A DNA stretch of 23,188 bases from Saprospiraceae bacterium (GTDB lineage Bacteria > Bacteroidota > Bacteroidia > Chitinophagales > Saprospiraceae), in NCBI GenBank assembly GCA_016715465.1, contig JADKAA010000016.1, positions 1 to 23,188 on the forward strand, written 5' to 3'. The notes below the pieces were generated by a model that made no database searches, had not been told where the DNA came from, and saw only the letters and a program-made list of their open reading frames with translations. A program made the translations under genes and the position numbers. Positions 1-11,429 of this stretch are shown piece by piece. The stretch's first letter is position 1, and each line of letters opens with the position of its first letter.

Positions 1-834
1 ACCAACCGAACACAGATCATTGCGTTCAATCATTCTTATCATGGCAGTACCCAGGGTGCGTTGAGTATTATCGGTGATGAATACTGGCGGAATGCCTTTA
101 GGCCTTTGTTGCCGGATGTATTGCATCTGGCCTACAATAATTTTGACTCACTTAATGAGATATCCGGACAAACTGCCTGTGTAATCGCAGAAACGGTGCG
201 GAAGCCGGCATCAAAGTCCCGACACAGCATGGATACAGGCATTGCGGAAAATGTACAGAAACCAGAACGCTTTTAATACTGACGAGATACAGGCTGGTTT
301 TGGAAGAACCGGTAAACTTTTGGGGTTTTGAACATTTTGATATCGCACCTGATGTTGCTATGTTTGTAACGCATTGGGTGGCGGTATGTCTTCTCGGTGC
401 TTTTTCATTGCGGACAAGAACTGATGGATGCTTTTACGGATAACCCTACTCGAAAATATCACAACTCTTTGCGGCCACCTCGGTTTGCTGTGCGGGCCGG
501 TATGGTCGGTATGAAAGCATTGCTGGAAGAAGGGTGGATTGGCACAGTAAAGGCAAAGAAGAACTGTTTACCTCACTGTTAGTTCATCCAAAATAAAAGC
601 TGTCCGTTCTTTGGCTTATGGATGGCCGTGGAGTTTGATTCTTTTGAAACCAATAAAAGCTAATTGATAAATGTATTGAAGCAGGGTGCTAACTGACTGG
701 TTCCTTGCTTGCTTCGGACTGCCTGCGTATTTCTCCTCCGCATAATCATTTCCGGAAGGACAGATAAAGAAAGCCTGTGAGGTAAATGTAAAGGCTTGAG
801 AATAAATTTTGAGAAAGGCAAAAAAAAACTGTGA
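1..834 (+). pseudogene. Class-III PLP aminotransferase, acetylornithine aminotransferase-like (5' truncated by window, many frameshifts)
   Basis: Pieces in all three frames join into one class-III (fold type I) PLP aminotransferase, resembling the acetylornithine/succinylornithine group. Visible in order are a 'FNHSYHGSTQGALS' stretch, 'VIAETV' near 180-195, 'DEIQAGFGRTGKL' at about 275-320, a 'GFEHFDIAPDV' stretch, 'NALGGGMS' at about 371-393, and a C-terminal 'WMAVEFDSFETNKK' block. Such enzymes move an amino group between an amine or amino acid and 2-oxoglutarate in the cytoplasm. The N-terminus lies before the window. At least five indels break the frame. The residue where the family has its PLP lysine (GKALGGG) reads as Asn, probably part of the same damage. 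The end is uncertain: a stop near 808 or, in another frame, 832-834. Family is confident; exact substrate is not. Confidence 0.7.
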
Positions 835-871
835 AGCCGGAAGCATTCGTAGAGCTATGTGAAGGAAACTC

Positions 872-1507
872 CTATTTAAAGAAATATCCGACTGTAAACT
901 TAAGAGATCCCCATTTATTGCTATTGTACAGGAAGGGTTCCACAATACCGGCATCTGTAAGAACTGAAACCAGTACTTTTCCCATTGAGTTTTTGGTCCA
1001 AAAGACAAAACCGGCATCCCATCTCCGGAAATCGCCATTTTTATTCAGTATTATATCTCTTTGTCCCTTTTTGTAACTCCCAAAATTATAAAATTTCTTT
1101 ACAATCAACTGTGCCGGCTGTATGCATAGTGGTATAAAGCCAAGTGAAGGGAAAAACTGCAATTTTCTTTTTTTGAGATATTTTTTTCCGCAAGGACATG
1201 AAACTGAAGTGCAGAACTTTATATCTATTCGAGCCATAATAGTCAGGCTCGACAAAGAAGGATTCATAAAATTTTTTCCGGATAAAACTAATCTTAGTGT
1301 TGAAGTGAAAGAGTTACTTATTTTATTTATCGAACCAATGGAAGCAGTAAAGCCCGTAAAATGCAGTTTCTGCCGGAGTTCCATTTTGTTTCCACCCAGA
1401 AATATTGGCCTTGACTGGTGAAAGCCTGCTTCGGGTATAAAACCTTAATTGGGAAAAAAAAAAATGGAAATAAAGGTCAGAATTAAGGTTGCCGATACAT
1501 TTTTCAT
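872..1507 (-). pseudogene. Small outer-membrane beta-barrel protein candidate, frameshifted
   Basis: A 170-codon open frame ends with TAG at 872-874. Its C-terminus (residues ending 'SLKFTVGYFFK') has the alternating aromatic pattern of a last barrel strand, and earlier segments ('GDFRRWDAGFVFWTK') alternate polar and hydrophobic residues. Upstream in another frame, an ATG at 1505-1507 opens a signal-peptide-like stretch (MKNVSATLILTFISIFFF). The frames part at an A12 run (T12 on the coding strand) at about 1451-1462, so I join them. It lies 40 bp downstream of glpF on the same strand and could be the operon's last gene. No family recognised; plus-strand frames over this stretch look like shadows. 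Barrel assignment is inference. Confidence 0.4.
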
Positions 1508-1547
1508 AAAGTTAGTGACAAACAGGAAATAAAAAGATGTTGCATGA

Positions 1548-2243
1548 TTAATTCAATAGACCAAACAACCAGGCTGCAAGCAAAGCACCTGCTATCGGTC
1601 CCACAATCGGCACCCAGCTATAACTCCAGTCACTGTCTCTTTCCTTTTGCGGTAAAATAAAATGCGCTATCTTGGTCCGTCTCGCCGGGTTTATCGCATA
1701 GCCGGTAGGCCGCCTAGGATAAGCCAATACCTAAAACTAATAAGGTTACAGGTAATGCATCCAAAGTTCCTAATGAAGTTGCCGCAGGTATAAAGGCCAG
1801 CGCACCGAACATTAAACAAAAGTTCCGATGAACTCTGTTATCAAATTATGTAAAGACTGCGGATGGCCGGGGCCCGTACAAAATATTGCTTTTCAGATCA
1901 GCATCTGAAGAAGCTTCAAAGTGTTTGTTATATGTCAGCCACACTAATACTGCTCCGGTAAAGCCCCGGCTAATTGGGCCAGAAAATAAGAAGCAACTAA
2001 GGAAGATTTAAATGCTCCGGTTGCAGCTAACGCAATAGTAACGGCGGGGTTCAGGTGACCACTCCCTCCCAGTTTCACCGCAATAGACACACCGAGAAAC
2101 ACTGCCATAGCCCATCCAAAGGTAATCACGATCCAGCCACTGTTCTGACCATAAGTTTTGTTTAATACAACATTGGCCACCACACCACCACCCATTAGAA
2201 TAAGAAGAGCAGTGCCAATAAATTCGCCGAGAAATGGAGACAA
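1548..2243 (-). pseudogene. glpF: GlpF, glycerol uptake facilitator (aquaglyceroporin), frameshifted
   Basis: A MIP/aquaporin-family channel that lets glycerol diffuse through the inner membrane. The N-terminal half is clean: 'SPFLGEFIGTALLILMGGG', then the first NPA box in 'GSGHLNPAVTIALAATGAF'. The C-terminal half is in shifted frames but keeps 'GYAINPARR' (second NPA box) and a tail 'VPIVGPIAGALLAAWLFG', ending at TAA 1548-1550. Two or more indels lie between about 1680 and 1950. The start is read as TTG at 2243, and homologues suggest an ATG here. glpD ends 10 bp upstream, so the pair is probably co-transcribed. The product supplies substrate for GlpK and then GlpD. Identity is clear. Confidence 0.85.
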
Positions 2244-2252
2244 GCAATCGTT

Positions 2253-3634
2253 TTAGTCGGGAAGATAGTTTTTGCTATCGCATTAAAGTTATTGATTTGT
2301 TCTATTATCCAGGTTTGATCTTTGTCCATTTCTTTTGCTCATGATTGCTGCCACCGCAGGTGCTTCTCCATTGCAACAATTGCATCCAGTAGTAATTGTC
2401 TTGTTCTGCGGGAAAGAAAATCCTCCACCGTCATACACATTTCTTCAGCTATAGATTTTTGGATGAACGTTGTAGCTCACCGGTAGTTAAAGATTTTATT
2501 TCAGCAGGTATTACAGGTTTATCATGACCTGCCAGTTTCATGTCTGCAGTGATACAATTTCTTTTTTTCTAGCCCAGCTTTTTCTATGGCTATGTTTACC
2601 ACATCTTCCGCCATTTTCCGGTATGTGGTCCACTTGCCTCCGGTAATAGTTATCATTCCCGAATCTGCAATTGTTACTAAATGATCTCTTGCCAGCGCTG
2701 CCTGTTTTTTACTTTTCCTTTTACCAATGGCCTTAACCCGGCAAACATACTTTACATCGCTGCGTTGTGGGTCCTTGGTCAGGTAGCGGCCGATATGTGT
2801 AAGTACGAAATTAATTTCTTCTTCGAAAGGTATTGGTTCTGTTGAGATTCTTTTGACGGGAGTGTCGGTTGCGCCTAATACAATTTTATTATGCCAGGGG
2901 ACTGCAAACAATACCCTGCCATCATCTGTCCTGGAACCATGATGGCCGTATCACTGGGTAGAAATTCTTTGTCAACCACTAAATGTATTCCCTGGCTGGG
3001 GCTGATGATGTTTTCATGTTTGGGATCATCCATTTTCATGACAGTATCGGTAAACACACCAGTAGCATTGATCACTACTTTTGCTTTTTACTTCCAACTC
3101 TTTACCCGTTAGTGAATCTTTCACCCATACACCACAAACTTTCTGTTGCATTTTTAGTAAACCAGTAACCGGAAAATAATTTAGCACCACTGCACCATGC
3201 TGTACAGCTGTTTGTGCAATACTGATAAATAGCCCGGCATCATCAAACTGCCCATCATGGTACACAACTCCCCGGTAAGTCCTTCTGTGTCCAACGTAGG
3301 GGCCAATGACAGCGTTTCTTCTTTTGATAATAATACTGATGGGCCAAGACCGGAGTTTGCCGGCCATCCAGTCATAGATCTTAAGTCCGATTCCATAAAA
3401 GGTTTTTCCCACCACTTATAATTGGGTACAATGAATTGCTGGTTGTGGACCAGTGGGGAGCATTTTTCAGCAACTGGCCTCTTTCTTTCAATGCTTCCAT
3501 CCAAAGAGAATTGTTTTTAATCCTCTTGATGCTGCGTCGAGTGCTGTCCCAAGCCCTGTTGCCCCTCCTCCAATGATACAGATATCCCATTCGGGCTGGG
3601 GTTCGAGTTGCTGTATCATGTGCTGGCGGTTCAT
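2253..3634 (-). pseudogene. glpD: GlpD, FAD-dependent glycerol-3-phosphate dehydrogenase, many frameshifts
   Basis: Membrane-associated flavoenzyme oxidising sn-glycerol-3-phosphate to dihydroxyacetone phosphate and passing electrons to quinone. The ATG at 3632-3634 starts 'MNRQHMIQQLE', followed in shifted frames by the FAD-binding 'DICIIGGGATGLGTALDAAS' segment. Then come 'LLKNAPHLVHNQQFIVPNYK', 'GVVYHDGQFDDAG', 'NATGVFTDTV', 'VLGATDTPV', 'TITGGKWTTYRKMAEDVV', and a C-terminal 'MTVEDFLSRRTRQLLLDA' helix region. It ends near 2253, where a one-base correction gives 'TYLPD' and a stop. The stretch between 'KAGLE' and 'EEMCMTVEDF' looks about 30-40 residues short of what I expect for the family, and at least six frame changes occur. 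It sits between glpK and glpF. Confidence 0.85.
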
Positions 3635-3661
3635 ATTTTTCAGTTGCACAATAACGGTTGC

Positions 3662-3704
3662 CAGGCTTCGACATCCTTCGATAAACTCAGGATGACAAAG
3701 CCTG
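3662..3704. repeat. REP-like hairpin repeat, copy 1 (glpK-glpD spacer)
   Basis: Inner stem CATCCT/AGGATG (3672-3677 with 3689-3694) around the loop TCGATAAACTC. An outer stem CAGGCTT/AAGCCTG (3662-3668 with 3698-3704) is separated from it by a small internal loop. The core matches copy 2 at 3790-3812 with a compensatory change in the stem. It resembles the dispersed 'CTTCGA..CTCAGGRTGAC' palindromes I know from many bacterial genomes. It lies just upstream of the glpD start and could be an mRNA-stability or processing element; function is inference. Confidence 0.7.
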
Positions 3705-3785
3705 ATTCAAGAAACGTTTTATTCGATTTAGCTAATTCATTTATCTCATACCAATCCCTGTTAAATAATGCCTCTTTCTTTTCCC

Positions 3786-3818
3786 TGATCACCCTTCGAT
3801 AAACTCAGGGTGACATCA
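3786..3818. repeat. REP-like hairpin repeat, copy 2 (glpK-glpD spacer)
   Basis: Stem CACCCT/AGGGTG (3790-3795 with 3807-3812) around the same 11-base loop TCGATAAACTC as copy 1, with a short outer TGAT/ATCA pairing. It lies 8 bp after the glpK stop. Against copy 1, the stem pair A:T has become G:C on both sides, so pairing is conserved, not just sequence. Confidence 0.7.
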
Positions 3819-3825
3819 ACTTTCG

Positions 3826-5318
3826 TTATTTAGCATCTGCCCATGCAATCGAAGCATTAACTGCCCTTTGCCAGCCCTTAACCAGCTCATTTCTTTGCAT
3901 CAACCATTGCTGGCGAGAAAGATTTATCCGCCTGCCATTGTTGTTGTATTTCTTCAACATTTTTCCAATAACCAACGGCAAGACCTGCCAGGTAGGCTGC
4001 GCCTAATGCAGTGGTCTCGGTAATCTTTGGCCTCACAACTTTAGTATTCAGAATATCGCTCTGGAATTGCATTAGCTGGTTATTTACGGTGGCCCCGCCA
4101 TCTACTCTTAATTCTTTGATATGAATCCCGGCATCTGCCTCCATTGCTTTCAGTACATCAAAGGTTTGGTAAGCAATACTGTCCAAAGCAGCTCTTGCGA
4201 TATGAGCATTGCTGCTGCCTCTTGTCAAGCCAAAAATGCTGCCCCTGGCATATTGATTCCAATGTGGTGCTCCCAGGCCTGCAAAAGCAGGAACGATATA
4301 AACACCCTCTGTATCTTTCACCTGTGCGGCTAACTTTTCTATCTCGGCAGAAGTCCGGATGATCTTCAATTCATCCCGGAGCCATTGAACAACTGCACCG
4401 GCAATGAATACACTTCCAATGCATATTCCGTTTTATTATCAATTTGCCAGGCAATTGTTGTCAGCAGATTGTTTTTAGAGGCAATAGCTTTCTCCGCACG
4501 TATTCATAAGCATAAAGCAACCGGTTCCATAGGTATTCTTCACCATACCGGGTTGTGTACATAGCTGTCCGAACAAAGCAGCTTGTTGATCACCGGCAAT
4601 ACCCGCAATCGGAATTCTTGAATCAGGAATGATACTCCCGGTAACACCATAAATTTTGCTGCTGGGTTTTACTTCTGGTAAAACAGAAGCAGGTATATCA
4701 AATAGTTTCAACAACTCTTCATCCCATTGCAGGGAATGAATATTGTAAAGCATTGTTCTTGATGCATTGGAAACGTCGGTAACATGGACTTCTCCATTGG
4801 TGAGTTTCCAGGTGAGCCATGAATCAATGGTTCCAAATGCCAGCTCTCCATTTATTGCTTTTTGTCTTGCGCCTGTTACATTATCTAATATCCATTTCAG
4901 TTTGGTAGCAGAGAAATACGCATCGATGATCAACCCTGTTTTTGCTGAATGGTTTCTGCCCATCCGGCTGATTTCAGTTTATCGCAGTCTGAAGCAGTTC
5001 TTCTGTCCTGCCAGACTATCGCATTATAAATGGGCTGACCTGAACTTTTGTCCCAAACTACGGTAGTTTCCCGCTGATTGGTGATGCCAATGCCTGCAAT
5101 TTGCTTCATATTTATATTGGCTTTGGCTACTGCCTCTGCCATCGTACCGTATTAGGTGCTCCAGATCTCTTCTGCATCATGTTCTACCCAGCCGGGTTGA
5201 GGAAATAATTGCCTGAATTCTTTTGTGCCTGGCTGATGATATTGCCTTGTTCGTCAAATACAAGGCTGCGGCTGCTGGTTGTACCCTGGTCAAGGGCCAG
5301 TATGTAATGTAAGGGCAT
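3826..5318 (-). pseudogene. glpK: GlpK, glycerol kinase, frameshifted
   Basis: FGGY-family cytoplasmic kinase phosphorylating glycerol with ATP. ATG at 5316-5318 gives 'MPLHYILALDQGTTSSRSL', with the phosphate-binding DQGTTSSR at residues 10-17. Family landmarks follow in order: 'GITNQRETTVVWDKSSG', 'NAIVWQDRRTA', 'FGTIDSWLTWKLTNG', 'TDVSNASRTMLYNI', 'IAGIAGDQQAALFGQ', 'KNTYGTGCFMLMNT', 'VPAFAGLGAPHW', 'GLTRGSSNAHIARAALDSIA' and 'ELRVDGGATVNNQLMQFQ'. It ends 'GWQRAVNASIAWADAK' with TAA at 3826-3828. The span fits about 497 residues, the usual length. At least four indels split it (near 5140, 4930-4960, 4370-4490 and 3890). First gene of the glpKDF operon. Confidence 0.9.
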
Positions 5319-5330
5319 AGTAAAAATTAT

Positions 5331-5360
5331 TAAAGTAAGTTAAGTGAAAAACATTTACAA
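5331..5360 (-). promoter_or_regulatory. Candidate promoter of the glpKDF operon
   Basis: On the minus strand TTG (5358-5360), a 19-nt spacer, then TTACTTTA (5331-5338). This approximates the Bacteroidota -33 TTTG / -7 TAnnTTTG pattern and lies 13 nt upstream of the glpK ATG. A TGCCG-GAATA-CGGCA inverted repeat at 5372-5386 lies just beyond and could be a regulator site. Weak match, judged by eye. Confidence 0.35.
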
Positions 5361-5433
5361 TTTTATCTTTATGCCGGAATACGGCACGGACATATACCGT
5401 TAATTGTTTTATGCTGATAATTAATCATACACT

Positions 5434-8400
5434 ATGAAAAGATTACTCCGGCTTACTTTACTCCTGTCTTTCCTGTCATTGCATGCATTTGAAGGGGTTG
5501 CACAAAAAGCAGATTGGCCCAGGACATTACTCTGGCAAATAAGCGGTAAGGATCTGAAGAAGCCCTCTTTTCTTTTTGGGACCATGCACCTGCAGGATAA
5601 AAGGATCTTCAACCTGGGTGATTCTTTCTATTATCATTTCGAGAGAGCCGAAGGATTTGCTATTGAAGTTGATTTTAAGGAATATATGGATTCTATTTTC
5701 ACCAAAGCGTTCCAGGTGGTGGAAGAACGGGAATTGGCTGATGAGAATGAGAGTATCAAAGATGTGAAAATTGATATCCCGGATACAGCCGTTATAGATG
5801 CATCAGCACCTCCTCCTCCAAAGGAGGTAAGTAAATCCATGAAGAAATATTTCAGGAAGCTGCGAAATGATAGAATAAAAAGGTTGCTGGTGTATGGCCA
5901 GATGCCGACTATCCTGGATGCTTATTTGTATGGTATGGCTATGAAACAGGGTAAGTGGTTGGGTGCAGTTGAGGAAGTGAAAGATCAGCTGAACATCAGG
6001 GATGAATTAGGAAAAGACATTGATGAGGAAGAAGAAATGAAACTGCCAGAGGATAGGATGATGTTTTCATTAGAAAATATGATCAAGATATACCTGGCGC
6101 AGGATATGAACCGGATAGAGGATTACCTGGACAGGTATGGTTCTGCAAAAGCAAAAACCATTGTATTTAACAATAGAAATCTCAAAATGTCAAGAAGCAT
6201 TGATAGTTTGAGTCACATAAGAAGTATGTTCTATGCTGTTGGGGCTGCACACCTGCCGGGAGATTCCGGAGTGATAAAATTATTACGAAACGAAGGGTAT
6301 ACCGTCACACCTGTTATTTCGGTTAATACATTGGCGGCAGAAAAGTATGCTGAAAAATTGCCTTCGGCTTCCTGGTATGAAGTAGGCCAGACTGATAGTT
6401 TGTATTCTATCGATATGCCGGGTATTCCTCTGAGTATAATCTGTTTGGAGAATTGGTGAAGATGAAAGTCTTTGTAGATATAACTACCATGACCTATTAT
6501 ATGACCGGGCATACCATTGCACAGTATGAAGATGATAAGCTGGCTGATGCCCTGAAAGAGATGGCAAAGTCTATGAGCCGGACCGGCAGGCTGGAAAGTA
6601 CCCGGAAAGTAGACAGGAATAATATAAAAGGCGTGGAGGGTATAGTAACAGCTCCATCAGTCAACTTCCGGGTACAAGTATTGAAAAAAGGAAATACAGC
6701 TTTCTTCCTGATGATGGGAGGTGATAATAAGAATAAGTTGTATACATCAGATGCAGACAAATTCTTTTACTCATTCAAAACAGGTAAAACACAAACGGAA
6801 ACAAAGCAAAGTAACTGGAAAGAGTTTTCTCTGCCGGAAAAAGCTGTCTCAGTAATGTTACCTTCTATACCTAAAAGGAATAAAAATTTTGAAAAACAGG
6901 CAGATGGATCGGGTTGGACTTTCTCCGTTTTTGACTGTACAGATCTTGCGGCTGGCCTCTATTATCTTTTTTCAGGTAAGAGATATTAATGCGGGCCACT
7001 TTCTAGATGGCGATTCGTCTTTTTTTGAGTTATTTAAAGAGAACCTGCTAAAGGATAAAGTAACAAAACTAAGAGAAGAAACAGGGTTACATAATGGGTA
7101 TCCATCAATGAGGTTTGATGCTGTATCTGACGAAGAGGCGTTATTCTATAAAACAAAGAATGTTGTACGGGGTAACCGGGTATATTCCCTGATGGTATTA
7201 GGTCATAAATCACAGAAAGAAGATAGTGGTCCTGATTATTTTTTTAATTCCCTTAAGCTACCGATTATAAACCTGTTAACTACTCGCCGCAATCAGCGGA
7301 TGATAATACTTTCAGCAGTTGGGTTCCTGCAAAATTTGAGCGGGCAAAAAAGGAGGATGATGATGACAGTACAAGGATTCATTATACCAGCTACAATGCA
7401 AACGAAGCGATTTCTTATGAAGTAGTAAAAGATAAATTACCTGCATTTTATTGGGCAGAGGCTGACTCCAGTTTTTATAAAGAAAAAGCGAATGAGGCAA
7501 AAGGCTATAGTGATTCTGTTCTTAGCTATATTAATGTAAGAAATGGAAACATAGCAGGAGTAGAGCAGGTTGTGCAATCTCCGGGAAGTAGTAACTTAAA
7601 ACGAATGAGATATCTCCTTCACGGGGATACATTGTACACCTTAATAACATTTGTGCCTTCTCAGCATGTTAATGATACACGGCATAACGATTTCTTCAGC
7701 AAATTCATCATCAGGAATGATCAGCTGAATAGCACAATATTTACCAGCAAAGCAAAACAACTGCTCGGGGCGCTTCAGTCTAAAGATTCGTTAGATATTG
7801 AGAATGCAAAGAATATGCTGGATAAAGTGCCTTTTAAAAGGCAGATCTTCCTTTTTTGTATAATGCTTTCCTTGCGTCTTATCCTGATGATACCTTATAC
7901 TACGGTTCAGTGAGAAATAAACTGATCAATGTGTTTGACGGATTATCTGATAGCAGTACCGTTGATTTTATTAAAGAGAATTATGAAAAGCTGGGTGACA
8001 GGGGAAGTGATAAACTGGCTATGCTGAACCTGTTGGTGGACTATAAGACTACTTACTCTTATTCTATTTTAAAGGATCTGTTTGTTAACAAGACGCCAAC
8101 TAACCTGGGGAACAGAATTTCTGTTGGTTACGGTGTTACTGATTCATTGGATCTTGCCAGAATATTATATCCTGATATCCTGGTGTTATTAAAAATGGTG
8201 ATTTCTGGATGGATGTTGCTAATTATACTTCTACCTTACTTGATAGTAATACCATTGAGCCTTCCATGATAAAGCCTTATGAAAAGGAAATTCTTTTCAT
8301 TGCTGATACACTGCTTGGCGGTCAAACACTGAAGGGGGGAAGATATATGGACCTGGCCTTACGAAAGTCTGCTTCATTTGCTGGGCGAACTCAATACAAC

Positions 8401-8946
8401 CGGGTCTAACAAAATGCTGCAGAGGTATGCTGCTCACCCGGATATTTTCTAAAGAAAACGGCTGTAACCTGCCTGTTAAAGAATGACCAGCAAGTGGATG
8501 CCAGGAAATTGAAAAGTAGCTGCTGATAAGGAATACAGGCTTGATTTATTTGAGGGACTTAAAAAGATAAAGAAAGAGTCTTTTTTTCACATCGAAATAC
8601 CTGGCGCAAAGATATTTTGCAGAGAGTGAGATGTATCAATTTGGCGATGAAGATTATTCCCCTTCTGCGATTGAGTACCTTGAGAGAAAGAAGCAGTATT
8701 TGATGGTCAAAAGAAACGTTTCTTTCTTTTCAGGTTAGGATATAATGATGAGGATGGGAAGGAAGAGGAGGCACATTTGGGTATAGCAGGACCTTATTCG
8801 CTGGAGGCAAAGAATCTCGAAACAAATAACGACGGAACAGATATTTTTTATGATGAAGAGTTCAGCAAAAAAGGGTGGATACGCAATTTAAAGAATTGCT
8901 CAAAAAAGGGGAGGAGTATATAAAGAAAAATCTAAGTAAAAAATAA
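5434..8946 (+). pseudogene. Long TraB/GumN-family protein with large C-terminal extension, several frameshifts
   Basis: The first 341 codons are intact: a signal peptide (about residues 1-24, MKRLLRLTLLLSFLSLHAFEG), then a TraB/GumN domain with 'LFGTMHL' at 47-53 and 'YAVGAAHLPGDSGVI' from 267, the paired GxxH motifs of the family. The frame shifts near 6435-6455, and successive open pieces (6453-6989, 6889-7425, 7572-7913, 7856-8269, 8209-8409 and an ill-conserved tail) read as one polypeptide to TAA at 8944-8946, roughly 1,170 residues. The extension holds 'FSLPEKAVSVMLPS', 'WKEFSLP' and a helical, lysine-rich second half; I know no domain for it. The tail after about 8400 is the most broken. 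TraB/GumN proteins are probably metal-dependent peptidase-like, but activity here is not shown. Probably exported. Confidence 0.7.
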
Positions 8947-8956
8947 TACTAAAATG

Positions 8957-11429
8957 CTACCCGGAAACTTCCGAAAATACCAAAGGTTTTATCATCATCT
9001 TTTTTAGTGTAGAGGGCAGTACTCTCCATACAAAATCAATACGGAAGACTTTTAAAATATTATCAATCCCGGTACCTAATTCCAAATAAGTTTTCCCATC
9101 AAGTGATTGGAAAGTATGCCCCTGTTTAAAATTCAGCGCCTTATTGGCTGCAGATAAACTTCCCCAGAGGGATTTAGCTGTCCAGAACTGCCGGAAGCGC
9201 AGCTTTGGAAATAATCGGAAAATACCATTACCTATATTATGCTCAAAATTAATTCCGGCATATCTATCATGAATAAACTCCCAGCGGTTCATCATGTTAA
9301 AGGCATATTTATTATAATAGTATAACTCATTGCCCGGTGCAATATCCAGCATGGTATAGGGCAGGGTACCAAATGTTTTTCCGGCATAGATATACCAGGA
9401 AATATTCCCATACGGCGGGACTTTGAAATAATCAGATACGCTGGCAGAAACTTTTGTATAGCTATAGCTGCTTTTCAATACACCTGAAAATCCGCGGCTG
9501 ATATTAATTTCACCAATAGGATAGATACTGCCGAGACTGGTACGGTAAAAATGACTTTCCAGGAATCTTTCCAGGTAGGCAAAACGCAACCGAACCGAAA
9601 TTTCAAAGTTGGTAAGCGGATTACCACTTGCATCGGCCCTGAATGAATCAATTGGAATAAGATTTCTCAATGGCAAATAAGACTTATGTGTGATCGTCAG
9701 TTTATTCGACATCCAGGGAAGCGTTTCTTTATAAAACTCAAAACGTTTTTCATTGACTTTGATATTTTTTACGGGGATGCCATTCTTTCTTACAGCCAGG
9801 GCAAAAATATTATCCTGTGATACTTCCCCGTAATAGTTCTGTCCCCAGTCCAGGTCGTTGGTAAAAGAAGCATAAAGGAACATCCGCGGATCTTTTTAGG
9901 CAGGTAGAAAATTTCTCCCATGCCTTTCAGGTTCTTGTCGCCAAAGCCATATGCGAGGTAGCCATGCAGCTTGATCTTTTTATCAAAAAGTTTATTGGTG
10001 CCTAAATCAAACCGCATCCGGAAACCTTCCCATCCATTGGAGGTTATCCAGTTCATCCAGGGGCCGATCTGGAAATTACCGATGTCTTTATAACCGGTAC
10101 CTATAAATGCCATTGTTTTGGTGAAACGCTGAAAGACCGGCGCATTAGTAAGAGTGTCAATCATCTTGATGATGCCTGCTTCTGTTTTACTAAGTGGCTC
10201 ATGTCTTGCTTCAACCCAAAATTCCTTTTTCTTTTCATCTGCATTAGGAAGAGTGATAATCTCTTCCATTATTTTATTTTTATCCAGTTCATTCAGTACA
10301 GACGTGTCATTAATAATAACATTTCTGTAAGTGGTTGTTTTACGGCCAATAAAACCAGGGCGGTCTTTGCCAACCGGGGATACATCCGCCACAAATTTAT
10401 CTTTTGTTAAAAACCAGGTGGAATCGTTGATCATTTTATACTCCTGTATCAGGCTGAGATTTTCTACAAAATTGACATTGGCTTCTTTGCCCAGCCGCAG
10501 GTTCATTTTTTGAATGGCAAATGTGCCAACATGTACCCAGCAATCCCCTTCAAACGTATCTCCCCCCTTCCGGCGAGGTGTAAATACAAGGTGGAAATAG
10601 CGATTATTAGCGATAAGCTGTGTGTCAATCACCCTGTAATTATAATAGTAATCACCATTGTCACTTATCGGGCTTACAAATTGTTTATCAAAACCGGAAT
10701 GAAGTTGTTGTATACATTCACTACCTGGTCCATACCACCCAGCATTTTCAATGCACTTTCATTTTTTACGCCGTTGGTATTGGCAGCTTTTATTATTTCT
10801 CTTCTTTTCTTTGGACTCTTTTGGTAATAATAATCGGAGAGGGCTTCTGTAAGATAAGTGGGCAGATACTTCAATCCTTCAGCGGTATCTATATTTTCAT
10901 TGATAAGATCGCTGATCGGTTTGAACGGTTTGAATTTTCCGAATTTTTCAAAATTGATATTCTTCAGGTCCAGTTCCAGTTTATTATATAATTCGTAAGA
11001 AAAATTATCAAACCGGTAACGGTCATTCCGGGGTTTGTTTTGAACGATCTTTCTCCAGACTAATAACCCTTTATTTACTTTGACTTTCAGCTGGGCGCCT
11101 TCGTTAAAAGTGCCCCTTTCCATAAGTATTGTTGTTAAGATTGAATCGTTGCTATTAGTAAGAACAAACCGAAAGGGTTGATAGCCTACACAGGTGATTT
11201 CAAGGGTATCTGATGGCCATTTATTAAAATAAAAAGTAAAAGAGCCGGAGGAGTCAGTCAGTTTTCCAATGGTAGTATTTTTGAAACTTACTGATGCAAA
11301 GGGGATAGGCTCTTCACTATGGGAATCTTTGACAGTTCCCCTGATGGTTTTAGTTTGCGACAGCACAGGTAAGGCAGCCACCAGCATATTTAATAGAAAT
11401 AGGATAAGGTATTGTTTCAACGGGAGCAT
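8957..11429 (-). CDS. DUF5686 outer-membrane protein with carboxypeptidase-regulatory-like N-terminal domain (two single-base frameshifts)
   Basis: ATG at 11427-11429 opens a signal peptide (MLPLKQYLILFLLNMLVAALPVLSQ), a better start than the TTG at 11447. A CarboxypepD_reg-like beta-sandwich follows ('TIRGTVKDSHSEEPIPFASV', 'GSFTFYF', 'ITCVGYQP'), then the DUF5686 region running to a barrel-like C-terminus. Two one-base losses split it. In the run at 10690-10693 one more base restores 'FIPVFDKQFVSP', and at 9893-9897 one more gives 'LPKKDPRMFLYASF'. Corrected length is about 825 residues, normal for this Bacteroidota family of uncertain function, often near cell-surface genes. It converges with the TraB/GumN gene (10 bp apart) and diverges from the CreD operon. 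Confidence 0.85.

Noticed and set aside
616..1038. Minus-strand open frame of 140 codons
   Set aside because: It runs antisense over the aminotransferase end and in the wrong frame of the barrel candidate; no protein-like features beyond the overlap.
831..1421. Two plus-strand open frames of 81 and 99 codons
   Set aside because: Antisense to the barrel candidate, with low-complexity Phe/Leu composition typical of shadow frames.
10201..10991. Plus-strand open frames of 60 to 123 codons
   Set aside because: All antisense to the DUF5686 coding sequence, whose protein features are unambiguous.
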